Source: Vandiemenella viatica (lineage: Eukaryota > Arthropoda > Insecta > Orthoptera > Morabidae). Taken from it: DNA of 64,000 bases. The notes under the pieces are model-generated. The model was not told the DNA's origin and made no database searches. It saw nothing but the letters and a program-made list of their open reading frames with translations. Of the stretch, positions 1-11,009 are shown piece by piece. The stretch's first letter is position 1. Each line of letters starts with the position of its first letter. The stretch lies in assembly GCA_031002005.1 (NCBI GenBank), contig CM061920.1, positions 46,044,610 to 46,108,609 of the forward strand, in the 5' to 3' direction. The translations under genes and the position numbers were made by a program.

Positions 1-389
1 CTTATTGCATATTATATCCATTGCTTTCCCATCATTCATGCTGCTTTTCCCATTTCTACACTCACTTTTTCAATATCTGGTGCCTGTGTTTGCCCTTCTT
101 CCAAAATTAGGTCTTTTTATATCTTTCTTTCTTTGTTATAAGTTCTCCTGCTTCTCCTGTAGTAATGTCTCTACCCCACCTCCCTTTCTCTTTTTCACTT
201 TATCCCGATTAGGGTTCAGCAAGGATTCAAAAAACTCCTTCCTCATTCCTCTTAGTTTTTCTTTTATTTCCCCTTCCTTCTTACCATTACTCACAGTACT
301 TTTCTATTAGCTTTTCTGTTGCCTTCCATTAAATCAGTCCACTTTTCCATCCACTTTGCCTTTTAGTCTGTTACCTCCTTTTTCAGTTA
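1..389 (-). pseudogene. Non-LTR retrotransposon relic, start of RT region
   Basis: Read on the minus strand, this stretch has codon-like structure with several frame breaks. It gives a segment like FFESLLNPNRDK, followed about 80 codons later by EKVSVEMGKA and GKAMDI. These resemble the pre-RT linker and the 'KNGKAPGxDGI' start of the reverse transcriptase in RTE/CR1-type LINEs (family knowledge). The endonuclease part of what may be the same copy lies at 5167-7120, so the insertion between 390 and about 5166 would have split it. Clade and boundaries are not resolved. Confidence 0.35.
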
Positions 390-841
390 CTAGACAACCC
401 GTGCGTAAATTTCGCAAATAAAATACGATGAATGCTTGTAATATAATGAAAAGTAGAACTGCATTTTTGTAGCAAATATTTATTTATCTAGTGTAATAGA
501 TACACATCAAAATACTTACAAAATATTACCAATCAGTTAGGGAAATTTAAAACACACTGTATGTGTGACAAACTTTCACTGACCTTAACAGAATACAACC
601 AACCTGAAAGGAAAAAAAAAAAAAAAAAAAAAAAATCACACAGCATATCAGCATCTCTGTGATATGTGTTGCTGTGCGAATAATTGGAATTGTATAGCAA
701 AACAAAAAAAATTCCGTAACAGAAAAAAGCTACTTATTGTATCAAAAAAAACTGTCTATTGACATCTCTGGGATAACTGCTGCTGCAATTTAGAGACATT
801 GCTCTGAACTGTCTCATACGCTCGACCTCTTTAAGCATCAT
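390..841. other. Unassigned spacer with poly-A tract
   Basis: No coding signal is seen. An A-tract of 24 bases lies at 612-635. On the minus strand the left edge reads ...GCACGGGTTGTCTAG followed by T, which resembles a Helitron 3' terminus. The tandem array begins at about 842. Confidence 0.4.
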
Positions 842-1872
842 ATTCCAAAAAATTCTTTCTTAATTTATGATTCTACGTAATCTTTAAAACGATGTGTCAT
901 TTACCGATTTCAGTTAGGTATTGCAGGAGATAAATAGTTCGTAATGACAACAACAAAAAAACATGTTGTAGAAATAATATTGATACTTTTGCCGTTCAAG
1001 GGTTGAATTCCAAAAAAATCCTTTTATAAAATATGGTATGGCCAAAGCAGACACCTTGGTCTTTAAAATGATACCTCATTTATTGAATTCGGTTTGGCAT
1101 CAAGCGAGGGGAAAAAAAGTTTTAGAAATATTGATATTTTTGCCCCTTACTGGTTGAATTTGGAGAAATATGATGTAACCAAAGCGGATACTTTAATCTT
1201 TAAAATGATACCTCATTTATCGATTTCGGTTATGTAGCAAGGGAAATAAATGGCTCGTGACCGAAAAATGCGTTGTAGAAATATTAAAACTTTTGCCCTT
1301 TAAGGGTGAAATTTTGAAAAATTCCTTTCTTAAAATATGGTGTAATGAAAGCAAAGATCTTATGAAGACCTAAGTCTTTAAAATGATACCTCATTTGTCA
1401 ATTTTGTTTAATTATCAGGGGAGATATATGGCTGTCTACACTAAAAAAGCATCGTAGAAATACTGATCTTTTTGCCCTTTAAACATTCAATTAAATAAAA
1501 TCCATTCTTAAATATGATGAGTCCTCAATCTTTAGAATGATACCTCATTTATCTGTTTTGGTTAGATATAAATGCAGATAAATGGCTAGTGACACAAAAT
1601 TGCATTGTAGAAACATTGATACTTTTTCCCTTTAAGAGATGAATTTAAAAAAAAATCTTTCTTCATATATGATGTCACCAAAGCGGAGACGTTACTCTTC
1701 ATAATAATACTTCATTTATCGATTTCAGATAGGTATCCAGGGAGATAAATGACTCATAATACAAAAAACGAATTTTAGAAATATTGACATTTTTGCCCTT
1801 TAAGGGTAGAAATACAAAAAATTCCTTTCTTAAAATATAATGTTACCATGCTGGAGACCTTAATCTTTAATA

Positions 1873-3205
1873 CGAGGCATGTTTTTTTAAGTAAATACCA
1901 TTTTGAAATTAAAAAAAGACGTGCAAATATATATCAATAATTTTATTTTTACATGAAAGCCTGTACCTTACTCTACTTTTCTACATAATTCCCTTCAATA
2001 TTGAGGCACTTGTCATAACGTAGTACCAGTTTTTAAAAACGCTCCTCATAGAAGTCTGCCGCCAGACTTGTTAACCATTGCATCACAACTGTTTTGACTT
2101 CATTATCGTCCTCAAGACGCTGACCGCCCTGGTGTTTCTTCAAGTGCAGGAACAGATGGTAGTCACTGGGCGCCATATCCGGGCTGTACAGAGGATGATC
2201 TAGAGTTTCCCATCGAAAAGATGTGATGAGATCTTTGGTCTGATTAGCCACATGTGGACGGGCATTGTCAAGCAGCAAAACAATGCCCTTGCTCAACTTG
2301 CCACATCTTTTGTTCTGGATTCAATGGCGCAGATTGTTCAATGTCTCACAATAAGCTGCTGCATTGATTGTCTCTTTATGAGGCAGAAATTCCACAATCA
2401 ATACTCCTTTTCTGTCCCAAAAAACTGTGCACATGATTTTCCGGGCAGAAATCGTTTGCTTGGACTTCACTTTCTTGGGTGAATCTGAATGCTGCCATTC
2501 CATGGACTGTTGCTTTGATTGAGGTGTGATGTAGGCCACCGATGTCTCATCACCAGTAACAGTTTGGCTTAAGAAATTATCACAATTGTTGTGGTACCGC
2601 TCAAGGAAAGTCAATGCACTGCCTAAACGTTTGGTTTTGTGCACATCCGTTAACATTTTCGGTACCCAACGTGTGCACAATTTTCGGTAATTCAAGTGCT
2701 CGGTCACAATGCCATACAAAACACTACAAGAAACATTAGGAAAGTCATCACACAAGGAGAAATCGTAAAGCGTCTGTTTTCTCTCACCTTATTGTCCACT
2801 TTCTGCACCAAACTTTCATTAATGACCGAAGGACGCCCAGTCCTTTGTTCATCATGCACATTTGTGCGGCCATCTTTAAATGCTCTCTCCCACTTTCTCA
2901 CCATTGCATCACTCATAATGTTTTGTCCGTAAACTGCGCAGATCCTACAATGAATATCAATCGGTTTTTAGGCCTTTAGCATAAAGAAATCTTATAACAG
3001 CCCGTACTTCACAGTCGGTGGGACTCACGATTATCGGAGGCATCTTAAACACTCAGTGAACAATGTAAACGAGGAAGAATTAGACTGTAATGGTGTCAGT
3101 GCGTAGGCAAGAGATGCAGGTACCCAGTGCGCATGCGCGGAACGCCGACCGTAGTGCTTCAACCACGGTGTGACAAAACGGTACTTACTTAAAAAATACA
3201 CCTCG
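1873..3205 (-). mobile_element. mariner element (DD34D), inactivated
   Basis: Inverted ends are seen: the left begins CGAGGCATGTTTTTTTAAG and the right, reverse-complemented, begins CGAGGTGTATTTTTTAAG. They are flanked by TA at 1871-1872 and 3206-3207, the target duplication expected for Tc1/mariner. The length of 1333 bp is typical for full-size mariners. It lies inside the 168-bp tandem array, so it is younger than the array. The transposase inside is frameshifted. Confidence 0.93.
2033..3042 (-). pseudogene. mariner transposase, frameshifted
   Basis: Three reading-frame blocks follow in order on the minus strand. The N-terminal block starts at an ATG near 3042 (MPPIIVSPTDCEVRAV) and shifts frame near 2970 into the segment containing MVRKWERAFKDGRTNVHDE and the GRPS motif. 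The central block carries VTGDET (first catalytic Asp). The C-terminal block carries LLLDNARPH and YSPDMAPSDYHLF. Exactly 34 residues separate the second and third catalytic aspartates, the DD34D signature. The triad is conserved, but at least three frame breaks remove function. Mariner transposases are normally about 340 aa, which matches the total span. Confidence 0.9.
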
Positions 3206-5166
3206 TATGATAGCTCATAATATCTATGTCGGTTAGATATCAAGGGAGATAAAAGTCTCGTGACACAAAAACGCATTGTTGATATATTGATTGATACATT
3301 TGTCCTGTAAGGGTCGAATTCCAAAAAATCCTGTCCTATTATATGACGTCACAAAAGCAGTGATCTTAATCTTTAAAATGATACCTCATTAAACGATTTC
3401 AGATAGGTATCCACGGAGATAAATTACTTATAACACAAAAAAACGCATTTTTCAAATATTGACATTTTTGCTCTCTAAGGATCGAATTATGAACAATTCC
3501 TTTCTTAAATTATAATATTACCACGGCGGAGTCCTTAGTCTTTAATATGATTCCTCATTTATCTCTGCCAGTTAGATATCAAGATAGATAAATGTCTCGT
3601 GACACAAAAATGCGTTGCTGATATATTGATACTTTTGTCCTTTAAGGGTCGAATTCCGAAAAATTCCTGTCTTAATACACGATGTCACCAAAGTGGATAT
3701 CTTAAACTTTGAAATGATACCTCATTAAATGATTTCAGATCCAGGGAGATAAATCACCCATAACACAAAAAACAGCATTTTAGTAATATTGACATTTTTG
3801 CCCCTTAAGGTTCAAATTCCGATAAATTCCTTTCTTAAAATATGATGTGACAAAAGGGAGACAATAAGCTTTAAAATGACACCTCTTCATAGCGATATGT
3901 CATCTATCGATTTCGGATAGGAGATAAATGGCTCGTTATTAAAAAATAAAACACGTTGTAGAAATAATATTGGTACTTATGCCCTTTAAGGATCGAATTT
4001 TAAAAAAAAAATCCCTTTATAGAATATGGCATGACCAAAGGACACACCTTGGTCCTTAAAATTATACCTCATTTATCAATTTTCGTTAGGCATCAAGGGG
4101 GATAAATGGCTCGTGACAGAAAAATATGTTGTAAAAATATTAATATTTTTCCCCTTTAAGGGTCGAATTTTGAAAAATTTCTTTCTTAAAACATGGTGGA
4201 ATCAACCAAAGACCTCGGTCTTTAAAATGATACCTCGTTTATTAATTGTTTAATTGCCAAGGGAGATAAATGACTCGAGACACGAAAAACGCATTTTAGA
4301 AATATTGATATTTTTGCCCGTTAAGGGTTAAATTCAGAAAAAAAAAATCATTCTTAAAACATGATGTGACCACAGCAGAGACCTACATCTTTAATTTGAT
4401 ACCCCATTTATCTACATCAGTTGGATATGAAGGGTGATAAATGGCTTGTGACGCAAAAATGCATTGTAGAACCTTGATACTTTTTCGCTTTAAGGGCTGA
4501 ATTACAACAAAAAAAAAAATATCCCTTAATATATGATGCCACCAAAGCTGAGACATTACTCTTCATAATCCTACTTCATTTATTGATTTTGGTTAGATAT
4601 GCAAGGAGATAATTGTCTCAAAACACAAAAAACGCATTTTTGAAATATTGACTTTTTTGCCCTTTAAGGGCCGAATTACGAAAAGTTACTTTCTCAAAAT
4701 GTAAAGTTACCACGGCGGAGACCTTTATCTTTAATTTCATACGTCATCTATCCACATCGGTTAGATATGAAGGGAGATAAATGGCTCGTGACACAAAAAC
4801 GTGTTGCATAAATATTGAAACTCTTGCCCATTAAGGGTCAAATTCCTGTCTTAATATATGATGTCACCAAAGCGGATATCTTAATTTTTAAAATGATGCT
4901 TCATTAAACGATTTCAGACAGTTATCCAGGGAGATAATTTACTCGTAACATTAAAAACAGCATTTTAAAGATATTGACATTTAGCCCTTTAAGGGTCGAA
5001 TTACGAAAAATTCCTTTCTTAAAATGTAATGTGACCAAAGTATAGACCATGAGCTTTAAAATGACGCCTCATTCATTCATTGATATTGGTTTAGTATGAA
5101 GGCAGATAATGGCTTGTGAAAAATAAACACCTTATAGAAATAAGATATATGATACTTTACCCTTTG

Positions 5167-6372
5167 TCTCCAACATTCTCCACTTCAGTCTTTTTCTAAA
5201 ATCCCTGTTCTTCAATTCACTGATTGTTTTAATCTGCCATTTCACTTTTTTTTCATTTTGCTATTCCTTCCACATTGTGGTGGATCAGCAAACTTTTTTT
5301 CTTTTCACCTTGCCACTTCCTGAGAGGAACATATAAATTGTGGGTAAACCTCGTAGTGATGTGAGCTGTAGTACTTATAAATAACACTCTCAGAAAAGGT
5401 ATTTACATATGTACACTTTATTACATCAGTTATGTACAATAGTTACGCGCCTAATCCCCTTTACTCTTTCCTGAACTCCTATTGCTTGATCTTTTTTAAA
5501 TGCCTTCCACATTACTTCATCTCCCACCTATTATAATGGCTGCTGAAGTTGTCAATGGCTCTCCTGCAGCTGTAGTTCGTCTCTCTCTACATCATTCCAT
5601 AGCTCCATGGCTGCTCAAGAGACCCTCCTTATGCAATCGCCCAGAATCGACCGACCAGAACCAACCTCTCTCTGCTCGTGCTTCCAGTTTTGATCACATC
5701 CCCCCTCCATAGAATTCATAGTGGGGAGTAACCCTGGCCACTAATGATGATTCCTTCCTATTCTTCCTATCCATGACGTCTTGCTACAACTTAATTCTGC
5801 TGACTATCTGATCCACTTTGATGTCAATACTGTCTGTGTGCTTGCATTCCAGAGCCTCTAACTGTTTTGAATCTCTGTTGTAACTGCCCTGATTTCAACC
5901 GTTGCTACATGCAATCAACCTTCGCCCAACTTTAGTAACTATAGCCCAAAATTCCTTGGCCGTCCACTATAACATGCTGTTTCCGCAGCTGTATTAATAT
6001 CCTTCTAAATCTCCCATTCCTTTTTTACTATCCACATTTACTCTTTACAGTTTTCTGGTCCTCATCTTTCTTTTCATCTTCTTTTAGTTTCCATATCTTT
6101 ATTTTCTTATCCTACTTTAGAATTTTTCTCTTTTCTGCTACTATCCTTAGCTTCATTACCATTACCCAGTGATTGTAATCTAATGCCTCTGATGTCATTA
6201 CATCAGCGACATTGTGCTTCAACAGTCCATGTAATATGTAGTTCAATAATACTTGCTATGAAAGCCACTGCTATATTATGATTCTTGTTTTTTCTACCAG
6301 AAATTTCGTATTATCAACCCAATTGTCTTAATAATTCTGTTTGCCTTCCCTTCTTCATACTTTTGTCACATT
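5167..6372 (-). pseudogene. LINE endonuclease/pre-RT relic (RTE-like)
   Basis: On the minus strand, around 6210-6100, a decayed reading gives ALDYNHWVMVMKLRI followed by a lysine-rich stretch and KLKEDEK. This fits the 'SDHYLVVAKLRL ... KLKDEE' end of an apurinic-type endonuclease and the linker that follows it in RTE-like LINEs. Further upstream the copy continues at 7026-7120. Multiple stops and shifts are present. The part around 5320-5710 does not match and may be an extra insertion with an AATAAA on the minus strand. Clade assignment is inferred. Confidence 0.5.
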
Positions 6373-7025
6373 TCTTTCTCTCGGCTGCACACTAATGTTC
6401 GCAGATGGTGGGATTTAGCACATTTCATTGAAAATGTTTGAAGAGAGAAATACTGCTGACGCGGTCGCCAGTGATTCCGCCTATCAACACACTTTACCGT
6501 ATCAAGGAGAATCACACAAAGGAGAGTAACAAAATTAACTTTTTATTAACAACTGAAAGTTTAATTAATGTTCAAAATCTCACCCACACCAATCGCGATC
6601 ACTAGGTTCATTACACTTATATATATATATATATATATATCCGAAGGTTGCTGAATTAGCTAAAACGGCTCACACCAACAATTCTTTATAGCTCTCACAC
6701 GCATCTAACTTATATACATAATTATGTCAGAGAACGGTTCAACATTAAACAGGTGGGTCGAAACACTCACACATGCATGACACGGTCAATCAACTCAGCA
6801 ACTCCTAGAAGACTGTTGGGCTTCCACATGCCTCATGTTGGTTTCACGGGTGTTCGTAACTGACTTCCGGAAGCCAGCATGCATCTGGGGTCTTCCTCAT
6901 TACTCACACAGATCGGCGGGAAATTTAACTACAAACATCCACACTCGGTATTTCAAATAGCACAGCCGGTTCTTGGTCTCCCAGTCCATTGGCTTTGGGA
7001 GCAGCCCCTATCATATGGCTATGCT
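6373..7025. mobile_element. 653-bp unclassified insertion
   Basis: Comparing the LINE copy at 6130-7120 with the related copy at 7770-8180 shows this extra 653 bp interrupting it. ACATT occurs at both junctions (6368-6372 and 7026-7030), compatible with a 5-bp target duplication. The insert contains TTTATT/AATAAA-like sequence near 6540 on the minus strand and an (AT)11 run at 6619-6640. The ends are not TG...CA, so calling it a solo LTR would be a guess. Confidence 0.4.
6619..6640. repeat. (AT)11 microsatellite
   Basis: A perfect AT dinucleotide run inside the 653-bp insertion. Confidence 0.95.
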
Positions 7026-7120
7026 ACATTCTGTTCCCACTATCTTCTCATTCCCTATCCTTTATTTGCCCACATGAGTATACAGTTCTCTCATAGTTAT
7101 AATATTTTGACCTGACGAGA
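7026..7120 (-). pseudogene. LINE endonuclease fragment, upstream part
   Basis: The minus strand gives a degenerate 'IITMRELYTHVG', matching VIIMRELNAHVG in the neighbouring copy and the GDLNAHVG catalytic motif of LINE endonucleases. It is separated from the rest of the copy (5167-6372) by the insertion at 6373-7025. Confidence 0.5.
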
Positions 7121-7769
7121 AAGTGATTTGTTAATGTAGGGCTTTATTCATGGAGAAGTTAGTTAAAACAGGTTTGCAGAATTATCTTAATCAAGTTTAA
7201 CATGTTTAGGAATTATTTGGAGTCAGGATAAAGCATTTTTTGGGGTTTAAATAATTATTTTGAATAAGATTGCTTGTTTGGGAAATCTCAAACTTTCAAG
7301 AGGTGTTGTCGGGTGCACTATAAAAGACCTAGCATCCATATCATCACAGAGTTTGGTGAGGCCACAAGCATGATCTACTTTTAGGCTCTAAATTTTGAAG
7401 AAGAAAATGTTTTAAAGGTAGTAAAAGTTAATGGGGTGTAGTGCAGGGGATGTGGAACACTTTGGCATGGTATTCCAGTATTGTGGACTAAGTTTTTCAG
7501 CAAGTTTTGAGGATGTTTCAAAATTAGTTAGTTTCGACCTGAGTGTTGTGTTGGCTGGGCCAAAGCGTGGAGAGAACTTGCAACCTTCAGAAAAGAATCT
7601 CTGATGTCATTACCTTGCAGGGTCAAATTGATTAACTAAAGGGCCAGTTGTGGTGAGGAACCTTTGATGTGATTTATCACCCAACAATGTGTGTTAAAAT
7701 TCAATAATGCAGACCTCCAAGTTGACCTGTGACAGTCATTGCACCTAAGTCAGCAGTATTCTTCAATTC
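7121..7769. other. No recognised feature
   Basis: AT-rich sequence with no coherent reading frame, inverted ends or tandem structure that I can see. It is probably intronic or intergenic DNA. Confidence 0.4.
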
Positions 7770-8190
7770 TCCATTTAATATCATGTAGTTCAATAATACT
7801 TCCTACAAAAGTCACTGCTTTATCCAGTTACTTCGTGTCTCTTGTTTATTGTGCCAGGAATTTCCTGTTGTCAACCCATTTGTCTTTGAAATTCTATTAG
7901 CCTTTTCCCTTCTTCGTACCTACTTTCCCATACTCTGTTCACACTACCTTCTCATTCCTTTGTCTTTATATGCCCACATGAGCATTTAGTTCTCTCATAA
8001 TTATAACATTTTGACCATTCTGCTGACTACACAACTCATCTTAAAATTTAGGGCAACCAAATTGTGGGACTTTTATTTCACTATCTTGATAATTCTTCTT
8101 AACTATTATCTTAATCTTCATCAGCCTAATTTCTCCTTTGGTCCTATTGTCACAACTATTTCTTTTCCCTTCATCATTCCCATTGCAGTA
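7770..8190 (-). pseudogene. Second LINE endonuclease fragment
   Basis: The minus strand reads NVIIMRELNAHVG, the position of the GDLNAHVG motif of LINE endonucleases, then NEKVV, KGKG, NRKFL and KAVTFVGSIIELHD in shifting frames. It aligns at nucleotide level with 6228-6372 plus 7026-7112, so the two are copies of one family. Catalytic Gly-Asp is replaced by Arg-Glu. It is dead and truncated at both ends. Confidence 0.6.
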
Positions 8191-8789
8191 TATTAGGAAT
8201 CCTTTCCTTATTTGTGTTCTAGTCTGTCCTTTCCGCTTTCCTTTGTATTGTGCAAAAAACAAAACAATTTAATCAAACATGGTTCCTCCATTAGAATATT
8301 GTAAAGTTGTTACTGAGGTGTAAATACACAAATGAAAACATATTTTGAATCAGAGAGAGCTCAAGTGCCTTAGAGATACAACTGTGTCCTGTATTGTATT
8401 TTAAAAACAGTTCTGGGCTGAGATTTTATATTGGAAGGTGTACTATGCTTTACAAGATATGTATAACAATGTCAGTAGGCAAGAGATGAGAGCTTTATCT
8501 GTAACATGTTAGTTTGGTTTCTGAACTCAAAACATGGCATTTCAGATAAAACTGCTGGCTTCAGAAATATTCAGTTGCTATGCTGTTTTATATTTTTGCA
8601 AACCAATACCTAATTTAAATGTCTTGTAATGTTTGGCAATTATCAATATTTCTTCATGGTGCAGTTGTTAGTTATACTTTGTCAGTTATAAGTAAGTTGA
8701 GATAAATATTGGTTTCTTTCGGTGTCAATAGTTTATATCTGGTAAAACATTAAACTCTCTCAAAAAATTCTTTATATGTATAATTTCAG
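8191..8789. other. Intron-like DNA upstream of an exon
   Basis: No element is recognised. The last 30 bases form a pyrimidine-poor but usable acceptor ending TATAATTTCAG before the exon at 8790. Confidence 0.4.
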
Positions 8790-8864
8790 GCTGGAACAGT
8801 ATCTACGAACGAAGCCAGATTATCATTAGAGCCAAACGAATCAACTGATTACATCAGTACAGAG
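8790..8864 (+). CDS. Candidate internal coding exon, unknown gene
   Basis: This 75-bp segment is bounded by AG at 8788-8789 and a consensus donor GTGAGT at 8865. It is open in only one frame, phase 0 in and out, encoding 25 residues that begin AGTVSTNEARLS and end STDYISTE. The other two frames contain stops. Codon composition and the perfect donor contrast with the surrounding transposon debris. The frame is compatible with the exon at 38071. The peptide is acidic, Ser/Thr-rich and probably disordered. I do not recognise the protein. Without RNA evidence, a chance open segment cannot be excluded. Confidence 0.6.
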
Positions 8865-10204
8865 GTGAGTACAGTTCATGATTATGAAGGATTTTCTTCA
8901 TCGTGTTTTACAGGCATATTATCCAGATAATCATTTATTTGAAAATGAACAATTGTGTTTTTCAGAAAAGGTAAAAACTATTGACCTTTGTGCTATTTAT
9001 AATTTAGCAGCAAATTCTGAACTGTTCACAACTGACCCTAGAGTAGTGGTTGCCAACAGGACAGTAACCGCCCACCAGTGGGCTTTGAGGAGATCACATA
9101 GCACATTTCTGGTCTAAGGCAAATTTAAGGGGTATTGAGGACCCTGCTTTCCAGTATTGTATCTGTTTTAAGGGCTGCATCAAAGACATTTTTAATTGTG
9201 TTCAAATGATCAAAAGAGGTTTTAGCATAGACAATTTGTTAGCTTAGAAAAGAAATAGATTGTCAATAGTGAAATGCAGCGATTTAAAATTACAGGTGAC
9301 TAATAAGGCAGCAAATATAAAAAAAATTAGTGTCATTATTCTAAGCTCAGTCCTCTAATATTTTTTCATAATGTGTATTTTTGATCAAACTGTGAACAAT
9401 ACATCAATATTGTTAATATCTTTTAATAAAGTAATTTTAGTAATCTGTCCCTGGTTTACTATATATATTGAAAACTTCACCTAAGAGGGGTGCCATTAAA
9501 TCACTGTTTTAAAAGTGAGCTATGAGCCAAAGAAGTTGGAGCACTATAAGTTCATTATTTATTACAAGGAGGGGAATCAGTTTGGTTTTTTAATCTTTGC
9601 TCTAGAGTATCAGAATTGTGTTAATGCAATTGGTACCACAGCCTATAATGGGTTGGCACAAAAATGAGAAAGAGGAAGATTGTACATTAATAAAAAAAAA
9701 AAAATAATAAGTATGAAAATGCTTCATTGGCAAAAGAACATGGTGATACATATTTTGTCATCAGTCAAAAGCTAAGCCAGAATTTATAGAGATTGGCCCC
9801 GAGGCGAGTTAATGTGAAATATTAGGAACCTTTTGTGAATATTTTAGCTTAAATTAACAGGTTCCAAATAATGTTGTTTCACTTCAAGCAGAATTATTTT
9901 TAATTGAAAGAACTGTGAAATTATTTTTAAAAGAATAAGTTTGTCAATTACAGTAATTGCAGGCAGGAAATAGGAGTTACTGTTCTCTGTAAGCATATTG
10001 CTTGATTGTGAATTTTTAAATTGAAGCTGAAATTGTGTAGTGCAAAATAATTGCTTCGCATGAGTTAAACAGGTGTGGCAGTCTCTTCACTGTAGATTGT
10101 ATGAGTTGGAGTGTGACAAAGTTCAGATATTAGTTTTCTGAGTAGTTGGAATTTTGCTGTGCTGCTTCATAAAGTTTTGTTCAATCAGTCGAATGTAATT
10201 TTTA
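8865..10204. other. Large-intron sequence, no recognised element
   Basis: This is the start of the 29-kb intron between the exon at 8790 and the one at 38071, if they belong together. It is AT-rich with a short A-run near 9691-9704. I see no coding relic or inverted ends. Confidence 0.4.
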
Positions 10205-10731
10205 TCTGCCTGGATACATGCACTGATTCAGTCGAGAAGAATATTGTAATGCCATTGTGTCCTCTCCCGAGGCAAGCTGCCCCACAAATGTTGTATATGG
10301 TCCTTTATATCTAGGATACTGGCAGTGGAACAGAGTTGACTTCCGAGCTGGCTTCACATATGTTCTATTGGGAACAGATCAGGAGATTCTGCTAGCCACG
10401 GAAGTACCTCGACATCGCACAGGTAGTTCATAAAGACAGATACCGTATTCAGACAAGTATTATCCTGTTGAAAAATGAGGCTATGATACTGTCACATGAG
10501 AGAAAACGCATGAGGTCGACAGATGTTCATGATGTACCATTGTGCCGCCAGAGTTCCCTCAGTCACTACCAGCCATGATTTGAATTCATACCCAATGGCT
10601 TCCCATACCATGTTACCAGGAGTGCTTCTCCAAAACATTGGAAGTATGGGACCTCTCCCCAGGTCACCTACATACTTGCCAACAATTGACATCTGAGCTA
10701 GTGCAGAATCACTGAATGCATTGCCTTGTGT
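10205..10731 (-). pseudogene. Tc1-like transposase relic
   Basis: The minus strand encodes AFSDSALAQMS (the first catalytic Asp, as in FSDES of Tc1), GNMVWEAIGYEF (MVWGGIS block), VTEGTLAAQWYI, FQQDN (second Asp) and SPDLFPIEHM (terminal Glu of the DDE triad). Between the second Asp and the Glu I count 32 residues rather than the family's 34, so two codons are missing. The N-terminal helix-turn-helix region and inverted ends are not visible, so the copy is truncated. Confidence 0.8.
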
Positions 10732-11009
10732 TCAGTGATGAGTCTTAGTTAATGGGATATTCACATGCAAAAAATGTTCATGGGATAGACATTGTACCAA
10801 TATAATATGAAATAGCATCTGTTGGTTGGATGTCAAAAGATTATGCCAAGATCTTTGTTAAAGTAAAACAGAATAAATTGTTGGATATGTTTCAGCAAAC
10901 AAGTCTTCTGGAACATTTAGTACTGATTGTTAACTGTTTTTACAGGCTTACCAGCATAATTTTGCATAACTAAAATAAGGAAGCAGCAACATTAAAATCA
11001 AACCGAGAG
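10732..11009. other. No recognised feature
   Basis: AT-rich spacer between the Tc1 relic and the LINE relic, with no motif that I can support. Confidence 0.4.

Larger units (their letters stand above)
842..5166. repeat. 168-bp tandem array with higher-order structure
   Basis: A diverged monomer recurs head to tail. The landmark 'CCTCATTTAT' or a variant falls near 1071, 1211, 1389, 1543, 1709, 3384, 3553, 3720, 4067, 4232, 4403, 4573, 4743, 4898 and 5068, a spacing of mostly 155-178 bp. Each unit carries 'GGGAGATAAATGGCTCGTGACAC', 'TTGCCCTTTAAGGG' and 'TTCCTTTCTTAAAATATG' variants. Monomer subtypes recur in the same order: 3384-3890 resembles 4573-5068, and 3890-4067 resembles both 900-1070 and 5068-5166. 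This suggests a 7-monomer unit of about 1190 bp, plus one local two-monomer duplication. The array is interrupted at 1873-3205 by a mariner. Confidence 0.85.

Noticed and set aside
5141..5153. Exact Helitron 5' end (TC start, A before) at 5152
   Set aside because: Similarity to the satellite monomer continues to about 5166, so the TC may be chance.
842..5166. CRISPR-like array
   Set aside because: Repeats are long, contiguous and diverged, with no unique spacers; it is satellite-like DNA in a eukaryotic genome.
5320..5710. Solo LTR
   Set aside because: AATAAA and promoter-like features on the minus strand suggested one, but no TG...CA ends or target duplication could be found.
8878..9117. 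79-codon open frame directly after the 8790 exon
   Set aside because: It starts inside the presumed intron after a strong donor, and its composition is AT-driven. No motif is seen.
10732..10770. Plus-strand FSDES motif as the catalytic Asp of the Tc1 relic
   Set aside because: The rest of that transposase is on the minus strand, where AFSDSALAQ supplies the motif in the right place.
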